Assembly (NCBI GenBank): GCA_937907495.1
Contig: CALESS010000065.1
Location: 1 to 11,332 of the forward strand
Direction of reading: 5' to 3'
DNA length: 11,332 nt
DNA from: an uncultured Anaerolineaceae bacterium
GTDB lineage: Bacteria > Chloroflexota > Anaerolineae > Anaerolineales > Anaerolineaceae
Shown one piece after another: positions 6,027-11,332 of this stretch (the stretch's first letter is position 1; each line of letters opens with the position of its first letter). Made by a program: the position numbers and the translations under genes. The notes under the pieces are model-generated. The model was not told where the DNA came from. It worked only from the letters and a program-made list of their open reading frames with translations, and searched no databases.

Positions 6027-8570
6027 TTGAATACATTTCGATTGATCACCCGATTCTTCCTGGTCACAGCGATGCTGCTGGGCTTTGTGGGTACGGCACA
6101 GGCAGTTCCGCCGAATCCTTCCCACTTCTACGGGGAAATCCACGTGTTGGATAATCCGCCGATAATTGGCAGCATCATCAACGCCTATGTTCCAGGGGTG
6201 GTCGCCCCGGCAGGCTCTACGACCGTCACCGAATCTGGCGGCAACCTGGTGTATAGCATGGATGTGAAGGGCGATGACACCGACTCACTGGAAAAGGATG
6301 GCGGTCTGGAGGGAGATACGGTCACCTTCCGCTTTGGGAGCCGCATCCTGGGTACGTGGGTCTGGCACTCTGGCACCGATGTACATCTGAATTTTCATCC
6401 ACCACAGGCGGATGCAGGTGGAACTTATAATGGCAATGAAGGTTCACCCATCACGTTTTCCGGCTCTGCCCAGGATTTGGGCCTCGATATTGCCACCTAT
6501 GAGTGGGACATGGACAGCGACCCTCTGACCTTTGAAATCACCGGCCAGAATCCGGTCATCACCTTCCCGAACAGCGGCACGTTTACCGTCCGTTTGTGGG
6601 TGACGGATAGCCTGGTGGGGGAAGGGTTTTCTTCAGCCACAGTGAATGTGGCCAACCTCGCCCCCACACTTACCGTCTATAATGCCGTCACCACCGTCAA
6701 TGAAGGAACCGTCGCCAACAATGGAGGCAGCTATTTCGACCCCGGTGACGATCTCAGCACCATCACCGCATCGGTGGGCACGGTCACCAACCACGGTGAT
6801 GGCACCTGGGCCTGGCAATACACCCCCACCGATGGCCCGGACCAAACCCAACTCGTCACCATCACCGCCACCGATGTGGATGGAGGTGTTGGAACCGCGA
6901 CCTTTAACCTGGTGGTCAACAATGTGGGCCCGGTTGGCACCCTGGCCAATAACGGCCCGGTGAATGAGGGCAGCCCGGTCACCATATCCTTCAGCGGTCA
7001 GGGCGATGCCTCCTCCGAGGATCTTGCCGCAGGTTTCCATTATGCTTTTGCCTGCGATAACGGCTCCCTGGCAGGCGCCACCTATGACAACAGTTCCACC
7101 AATAGCTCCACGACCTGCACCTTCACCGAACCTCCGGTGCTGCATGATGTGCGCGCCCGCATCATAGATAAAGACGATGGGTTCACCGAACACACCACAA
7201 CCGTGATCGTGGGCAATGCTCCTCCCACCGCCACTGCGGATCTGTCCACCGTGACGGTGGACGAAGGCAGCCCGGCGGCCAACACGGGCACCTTCGCCGA
7301 CCCCGGCGGGGATTCCGTCACTTTATCTGCTTCGGTGGGCACAGTCACCATTACCGGTCCCAACACCTGGAGTTGGGCTTATACCCCTCTCGAAGGTCCG
7401 GGGGATGGCGGGACGGTCGTCATCAATGCCAATGACGGCCAGGGCGGCGCTGGTGGAACCACCTTTGCCCTGGTGGTGAACAACGTGGCCCCCACCGCCT
7501 TCCCGGGCGACTCGTATACCGTCAATGAAGGCTCGCCGGTCAACTTCGTGGGCTCCGGCTATGACCCAAGCCCAACGGATCTGGCCTCCTTGGAATACGA
7601 GTGGGATTTTAATTACCTAGCTCCCGATTTCGACGTGGATGCTGTCGGATCTGCCACTGTCTCCCCTACCTATTTAGACGATGGTGTTTATACGGCTGCC
7701 CTGCGGGTGATTGATACACAACATGCAGTTGGAATCGGCACCACAACCGTGACCATCATCAATACCCCCCCGACCAACGTCAACGCGGGCGGCCCGTACA
7801 CGGTGGCACCCAATAACGTGCTGAACGTCTCTGGCAGCGCCACCTGCGTCTGGGTGGATACCTGCTCCTATGCCTGGGACCTGGATAATGACGGTCAATT
7901 TAACGATGGAAGCGGGACGGGGGCCTCTTACACCTGGAGCGGGGAAGGTACGTACACCATCCGCCTGCAAGTGACCGATGACGACGGCACCTCCGCCATT
8001 GGCAGCACTACGGTTACGGTCAGCACGCTCTTAACCCAGAGCATCCCGCTGGTGGCGGGCTGGAACCTGGTCTCCTTTAACCTGCACCCGACCGATACGG
8101 CTACCGGGGCGGTTCTGGCCAATATTGCCGGGCATTATAACCTGGTCTATGCCTGGGATGCTTCAGGGGCACACGCCTCGAGCGGAAATTGGTTGAGCTA
8201 CAATCCGCAATACCCCCTTATCGGCTTACTAACCGAATTAACGGAGAACCAGGGATTCTGGATCAACATGTCCGTTGCCGATACACTGGTTGTCACCGGC
8301 GCCCCGGTTGCCAGCTCCAGCATCCCATTGTATGATAATGTCGGCGGCTGGAACCTGGTGGGCTATCCTTCGGCAGCCGCCGGCAACCTGCCGGCTGCCG
8401 TGCCTGCGGAGGCAGAATTCGTCTGGGCATATCATGCCAATCAATCCCCTGCGTGGCTGTCCTTCTGGAGGGGGTACCCACCCGAGGGGAACACCTTAAC
8501 CCAGTTGACCCCCGGCTGGGGATATTGGATATTTGTCACGGCAGATAGCACCTGGAATGTAGCCTATTAG
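6027..8570 (+). CDS. Secreted PKD/Ig-like repeat protein with shared N- and C-terminal modules
   Basis: 847 residues from TTG 6027, preferred over ATG 6009 because TTGGAGG is 5 nt upstream and the signal peptide then begins MNTFRLI and is cut after AQA near residue 26, matching the neighbours. Domains: shared N-terminal module (27-125, HFYG, EGDTVTF); six beta-sandwich units (about 128-212, 214-302, 303-401, 402-490, 490-582, 583-669); then the GWNL module (670-847). Units 1, 5 and 6 are PKD-like (YEWDMD, YEWDFN, YAWDLDNDG). Units 2 and 4 are a second type that match each other (VNEG or VDEG, DPG, ASVGTVT, LVVNNV). Cys pairs in unit 3 (AC and TTC) and unit 6 (ATC and DTC) suggest disulfides. 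The probable role is a surface adhesin or structural protein, inferred from the domain types. It ends in VAY and lacks a known sorting signal. The gene lies 57 bp after the MBG gene and is followed by a strong hairpin. Confidence 0.88.
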   Translation: MNTFRLITRFFLVTAMLLGFVGTAQAVPPNPSHFYGEIHVLDNPPIIGSIINAYVPGVVAPAGSTTVTESGGNLVYSMDVKGDDTDSLEKDGGLEGDTVTFRFGSRILGTWVWHSGTDVHLNFHPPQADAGGTYNGNEGSPITFSGSAQDLGLDIATYEWDMDSDPLTFEITGQNPVITFPNSGTFTVRLWVTDSLVGEGFSSATVNVANLAPTLTVYNAVTTVNEGTVANNGGSYFDPGDDLSTITASVGTVTNHGDGTWAWQYTPTDGPDQTQLVTITATDVDGGVGTATFNLVVNNVGPVGTLANNGPVNEGSPVTISFSGQGDASSEDLAAGFHYAFACDNGSLAGATYDNSSTNSSTTCTFTEPPVLHDVRARIIDKDDGFTEHTTTVIVGNAPPTATADLSTVTVDEGSPAANTGTFADPGGDSVTLSASVGTVTITGPNTWSWAYTPLEGPGDGGTVVINANDGQGGAGGTTFALVVNNVAPTAFPGDSYTVNEGSPVNFVGSGYDPSPTDLASLEYEWDFNYLAPDFDVDAVGSATVSPTYLDDGVYTAALRVIDTQHAVGIGTTTVTIINTPPTNVNAGGPYTVAPNNVLNVSGSATCVWVDTCSYAWDLDNDGQFNDGSGTGASYTWSGEGTYTIRLQVTDDDGTSAIGSTTVTVSTLLTQSIPLVAGWNLVSFNLHPTDTATGAVLANIAGHYNLVYAWDASGAHASSGNWLSYNPQYPLIGLLTELTENQGFWINMSVADTLVVTGAPVASSSIPLYDNVGGWNLVGYPSAAAGNLPAAVPAEAEFVWAYHANQSPAWLSFWRGYPPEGNTLTQLTPGWGYWIFVTADSTWNVAY

Positions 8571-8577
8571 CTCTTTA

Positions 8578-8608
8578 CCGGGGAGGGAGCTGCACACTCT
8601 CTCCCCGG
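8578..8608 (+). terminator. Strong 12-bp-stem hairpin after the PKD protein gene, no U-tract
   Basis: CCGGGGAGGGAG (8578-8589) pairs with CTCTCTCCCCGG (8597-8608) across a 7-nt loop. All pairs are Watson-Crick except one G-U. It starts 8 nt after the stop codon. No T-run follows, so it may stabilise or partly terminate the transcript rather than end it. The next start codon is only 28 bp beyond, so read-through is likely. Confidence 0.55.
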
Positions 8609-8625
8609 CAGAACTTCAGTTCATC

Positions 8626-8629
8626 GGAG
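8626..8629 (+). promoter_or_regulatory. Shine-Dalgarno site for the short anchored protein
   Basis: GGAG lies 6 nt before ATG 8636, outside the preceding hairpin, so ribosome access should not be blocked by it. Confidence 0.6.
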
Positions 8630-8635
8630 ACTGGC

Positions 8636-9376
8636 ATGCTGCAACGAATCTTGACCTCAGCCACCCTCTTCCTCATCCTGCTGGCACTTCTCATGCCATC
8701 GGGCAGGGTTCAGGCGATCCCGCAATTACCTTCCAGCGTCTACGGCACGGTGCAATTGAACAACGCTCCCGTTCCGGATGGCACGCTGATCCAGGCGATC
8801 ATTGGCGGTCAGGTGGTTGCTTACCGGGGCAGCCAAACCTACCAGGGGAACTCCGTGTACGGCCTGGATATCCCCAGTGATAACCCCGAAACCGCGCTGG
8901 TTGATGGCGGCAAGGAAGGGGATACCATCCAATTTAAGATCGGCGGCATCCTGGCAGCCCAAACCGGCACCTGGCACAGCGCCACCAATGTGGAGATCAA
9001 CCTGAGCGCCATCTCCGTCAATACACCGCTGCCCCCTCAACCCACCGTGACACCCCTTCCAACCCAAACCTTCCTTCCGGCGGTTCAACCCACTGCCACT
9101 GTTTTCGTGCCCTCGCCCACCGCACCTTTGCCTACGGAAGGGCCCACCCTTTATACCGCCACACCCGGCACAACCCTTCCCGCCGCCTCCAACCCGGCAG
9201 CGGCCTCAACGGTTATGCCATCCATTTTCCCAACCTCCACCGCCCTCATGGAGACCACGCCTGCGGAAGAGCCTTCCCCCCGGCGGCAGGCTCAAAACAT
9301 CGCCCTGGGTATCGTAATCCTGGCAGCCCTGGTGGGAGTGGTGATGATGGTGAGGGGAAGAGCATCCAAGAAGTAA
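8636..9376 (+). CDS. Short membrane-anchored protein: shared N-terminal module, Pro/Thr stalk, C-terminal helix
   Basis: 246 residues. The signal peptide has a long hydrophobic core and a VQA cut near residue 27. Residues 28-127 form the shared N-terminal module (SVYGTVQLN, GTLI, IPSDNPET, GGKEGDTIQF, TGTWHSATNV). Residues about 128-215 are a low-complexity stalk rich in Pro, Thr, Ala and Ser, probably extended and possibly O-glycosylated. Residues 222-239 form a hydrophobic helix flanked by RR (216-217) and the basic tail RGRASKK. This predicts an outside-facing N-terminal domain held to the membrane by its C-terminus. It is the only gene here with a visible membrane anchor, and the only one reduced to the shared module alone. 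It could be an anchor or docking partner for its larger neighbours, or simply a surface lipoprotein-like stub; this is inference. The start has a GGAG site and no competing start. Confidence 0.88.
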   Translation: MLQRILTSATLFLILLALLMPSGRVQAIPQLPSSVYGTVQLNNAPVPDGTLIQAIIGGQVVAYRGSQTYQGNSVYGLDIPSDNPETALVDGGKEGDTIQFKIGGILAAQTGTWHSATNVEINLSAISVNTPLPPQPTVTPLPTQTFLPAVQPTATVFVPSPTAPLPTEGPTLYTATPGTTLPAASNPAAASTVMPSIFPTSTALMETTPAEEPSPRRQAQNIALGIVILAALVGVVMMVRGRASKK

Positions 9377-9418
9377 TTATGGATTTGAGATGTATATTTT
9401 ACAGCCTGTTTACGTGAA

Positions 9419-9424
9419 GAGGAG
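9419..9424 (+). promoter_or_regulatory. Shine-Dalgarno site for the cadherin-like protein
   Basis: GAGGAG lies 5 nt before ATG 9430, fixing that start. Confidence 0.7.
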
Positions 9425-9429
9425 CTGAT

Positions 9430-11332
9430 ATGAAACTGATTCGCATCACCACCGCTGTTTTAATGATTTGCTACATGCTGCTGGCGAATGTATCTCCGGC
9501 CCTGGCCTTTCCTCCCCTCCCCTCGCCCTTTACCGGGACGGTGACATTAAACGGGGCTCCGCCTCCAGCCGGTACACTGATCTCCGCCTGGATTAATGGT
9601 GTCAAATATGCCGAGCGGGCGGTCTTCTTTAACGCCGGTACAGCCATTTATGCATTGGATGTGCCGGGAGATGATCCGGCTACGCCCCCCATCGAAGGCG
9701 GTCAAACAAACGATACGGTCGTCTTCCGCATCGGTAATGTGGTAGCCCTCCAAACCGGAAGCTGGCTAAGTGGCACTCTTCCAGTCACCATCAACCTGAG
9801 CGCCGTCTCTGCGCCTACCGATATCAGCCTTTCCAACGCCTCGGTGGCGGAAAACCAGCCCGCGGATACAATCGTCGGGGTGCTGACCGCCACCGACCCC
9901 AGCATCGGTGAAACTTTCACTTTCACCCTGGTTACGGGTAGCGGCGACAGCGACAACACCTCATTCAACATCGCCGGGGCCAACCTGCGCACTTCTGCCA
10001 GTTTCAATTTCGAGGCCCAGAGCAGTTACTCCGTTCGCATCCGGGTGACTGATTCAGAATTGCTATGGTATGAAGAGGCCTTCATCATTTCGGTCACAAA
10101 CGTAAATGAGGCACCCACCGATATCAGCCTTTCCAACGCAAGTGTGGCGGAAAACTTACCCGCCGATACCGTGGTGGGCGTCTTCACCGCCACCGACCCG
10201 GATGCCGGAGGCACTTTCTCCTATGCCCTCGTCAGCGGCAGCGGTGATACGGGGAATACATCCTTCAATATCTCCGGGGCCAACCTGCGCACTTCTGCCA
10301 GCTTCAACTATGAAGCCCAGAGCAGTTACTCCATCCGCGTGCAGGTGACAGATTCCACCAGCCTTACTTATATAAAGGTCTTCACCATCAACATCACGGA
10401 TGTCAATGACCCGCCGATCTGCTCGGCAGTTGCCCTAACCATCAATGAGGACACCCCGGGCGATGTCGCCCCCAACTGCACCGACCCGGATGGCAATATT
10501 CTTTCCTACTTCATCGTCGCCCAGGGCACCAGCGGTACTGCCTCCGTGGTTGCCAATCAGTTGCACTTCGACCCCACGCCCAATATCAATGGCTCGGTTA
10601 CCTTCACCTATCGAGCTCGCGATGGTTCTCTTTACAGCAACACCGCCAATGCGGTCGTCTCCATCAACCCCGTGCCTGATGCCCCCACCGATATCAGCCT
10701 TTCCAACGCCAGTGTGGCTGAAAACTTACTCGCCGATACCATGGTGGGCGTCTTCACCGCCACCGACCCGGATGCCGGAGACACTTTCTCCTATGCCCTC
10801 GTCCCTGGGACAGGCGACACCGGCAACGCCTCCTTTAATATCTCCGGGGCCAACCTGCGCACTTCTGCCAGCTTCAACTATGAAGCCCAGAGCAGTTACT
10901 CCATCCGCGTGCAGGTGACAGATTCCACCAGCCTTACTTATGTAAAGGTCTTCACCATTACTATCACCAATGTGAATGAAGCGCCGGTAGTGACCGACAT
11001 CCCCAACCAGACTATTCTGGAAGGTGCTTCCTTCGCCACCATCGCCCTGGACAACTACGTCTCGGATGCGGACAACACCGATGCCCAGATGACCTGGACC
11101 TACACCGGCAACACCGCCCTCAGCGTCTCGATTGTCAACCGGGTGGCGACCATCACCATTCCCAACCCCGATTGGTTCGGTGCGGAGACTATCACCTTCC
11201 GTGCAACCGACCCGGATGGTCTCTTCAGCAGCGATGCTGCCATTTTCACCGTGACCGCCGTCAATGACGCCCCATTGGTGACCGACATCCCCAACCAGAC
11301 TATTCTGGAAGGTGCTTCCTTCGCCACCATCG
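9430..11332 (+). CDS. Secreted cadherin-like repeat protein with shared N-terminal module (3' partial)
   Basis: The frame is open from ATG 9430 to the window edge: 634 full codons and no stop. The signal peptide (MKLIRITT start, hydrophobic core, ALA cut near residue 26) is followed by the shared N-terminal module (27-127: FTGTVTLNG, GTLISAW, DVPGDDPAT, NDTVVFRIG). Then come exact 100-residue cadherin-like repeats at 128-227, 228-327 and 418-517, a 90-residue tandem-95/cadherin-like unit at 328-417, and 96-residue Ig-like units from 518 and from 614. The cadherin-like repeats carry the family's calcium-type motifs: VAEN near the start, ATDPDAG (DPSIG in the first copy), NYEAQ or NFEAQ, and NVNEAP at the end of the first and third. 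Calcium-stiffened rods for cell-cell or cell-surface contact are the usual role of such domains. The C-terminus is not visible, so whether it ends with the GWNL module or an anchor is unknown. The gene starts 53 bp after the anchored protein. Confidence 0.9.
   Translation, partial: MKLIRITTAVLMICYMLLANVSPALAFPPLPSPFTGTVTLNGAPPPAGTLISAWINGVKYAERAVFFNAGTAIYALDVPGDDPATPPIEGGQTNDTVVFRIGNVVALQTGSWLSGTLPVTINLSAVSAPTDISLSNASVAENQPADTIVGVLTATDPSIGETFTFTLVTGSGDSDNTSFNIAGANLRTSASFNFEAQSSYSVRIRVTDSELLWYEEAFIISVTNVNEAPTDISLSNASVAENLPADTVVGVFTATDPDAGGTFSYALVSGSGDTGNTSFNISGANLRTSASFNYEAQSSYSIRVQVTDSTSLTYIKVFTINITDVNDPPICSAVALTINEDTPGDVAPNCTDPDGNILSYFIVAQGTSGTASVVANQLHFDPTPNINGSVTFTYRARDGSLYSNTANAVVSINPVPDAPTDISLSNASVAENLLADTMVGVFTATDPDAGDTFSYALVPGTGDTGNASFNISGANLRTSASFNYEAQSSYSIRVQVTDSTSLTYVKVFTITITNVNEAPVVTDIPNQTILEGASFATIALDNYVSDADNTDAQMTWTYTGNTALSVSIVNRVATITIPNPDWFGAETITFRATDPDGLFSSDAAIFTVTAVNDAPLVTDIPNQTILEGASFATI
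9811..10110 (+). repeat. Cadherin-like repeat, copy A (300 bp)
   Basis: This is the first 100-codon unit and directly abuts copy B. It shares exact runs with B and C, such as the segment coding TDISLSNA and the segment coding GANLRTSASFN, but is clearly more diverged. It has DPSIG where the others have DPDAG. Confidence 0.85.
10111..10410 (+). repeat. Cadherin-like repeat, copy B (300 bp)
   Basis: Aligns without gaps to copy C at an offset of 570 bp. By hand count about 28 of 300 positions differ, mostly in two patches near 10234-10260 and 10402-10410. Positions 10267-10371 are identical to 10837-10941 (105 bp). Confidence 0.9.
10681..10980 (+). repeat. Cadherin-like repeat, copy C (300 bp)
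   Basis: Near-copy of B, separated from it by the 90-codon unit at 10411-10680. It keeps the reading frame and the exact unit length. Confidence 0.9.
10981..11268 (+). repeat. 96-residue Ig-like repeat, first copy (288 bp)
   Basis: Begins APVVTDIPNQTILEG and ends where a second copy starts in frame at 11269. The first 55 bp after the variable start (10990-11044) recur exactly at 11278-11332. Confidence 0.85.
11269..11332 (+). repeat. 96-residue Ig-like repeat, second copy (cut by window end)
   Basis: Only 64 bp are visible; the last 55 are identical to 10990-11044. The array therefore continues past the edge. Confidence 0.8.

Noticed and set aside
9280..9376. LPXTG or other sortase-type tail on the anchored protein
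   Set aside because: No LPXTG-like motif precedes the helix; the helix plus basic tail alone predicts a simple membrane anchor.
9377..9429. Possible promoter (TATATT near 9393) before the cadherin-like gene
   Set aside because: No acceptable -35 element at the right distance; the patch is merely AT-rich.
10445..10918. Plus-strand open frame of 157 codons overlapping the cadherin-like gene in another frame
   Set aside because: Its Pro/Ser/Thr-rich product simply mirrors the repeats in the true frame, and it has no start signal.
10111..10980. Regular direct repeats as a CRISPR array or mobile element
   Set aside because: Units are 300 bp, stay in frame within a protein, have no spacers, and carry no terminal inverted repeats or transposase.

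Overview
The window holds five large secreted-protein genes, all on the + strand and packed head to tail. The first is cut by the left edge and the last by the right edge. I see no RNA genes, mobile elements, CRISPR array or minus-strand genes. The base composition is GC-rich by eye, and the proteins are rich in Thr, Ser, Gly and Asn with extracellular beta-sandwich domains. This style suggests an environmental bacterium with many surface proteins. Chloroflexota (Anaerolineae type) is my best guess, from protein style only; no phylogenetic marker is present.

Layout: (1) 2-3217, the 3' part of a multidomain secreted protein with a DNRLRE-type domain and a complete calcineurin-like metallophosphoesterase. 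(2) 3218-3407, a 190-bp gap with a strong hairpin and a 24-bp near-palindrome. (3) 3408-5969, a PKD plus MBG/YDG repeat protein. (4) A 57-bp AT-rich gap. (5) 6027-8570, a protein with six PKD-like or Ig-like units that probably starts at TTG. (6) A 65-bp gap with a 12-bp-stem hairpin. (7) 8636-9376, a short protein with a Pro/Thr-rich stalk and a C-terminal membrane anchor. (8) 9430 to the end, a cadherin-like repeat protein that stays open at the window edge.

The genes are linked by two shared modules. An N-terminal beta module of about 100 residues follows the signal peptide directly in genes 2, 3, 4 and 5. A C-terminal module of about 180 residues ends genes 1, 2 and 3; it is built from two half-repeats that each run from GWNL to G(F/Y)WI, and the protein stops a few residues later at V(A/S)Y. 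Between these ends the middle differs in every gene: phosphoesterase, MBG repeats, PKD repeats, mucin-like stalk or cadherin repeats. The simplest reading is a locus of paralogous surface proteins made by gene duplication and exchange of the middle, probably expressed together. Their ligands and the functions of the two shared modules cannot be told from sequence. The best candidates for something undescribed are the C-terminal module, as a possible surface-attachment or sorting domain, and the membrane-anchored short member, as its possible partner.
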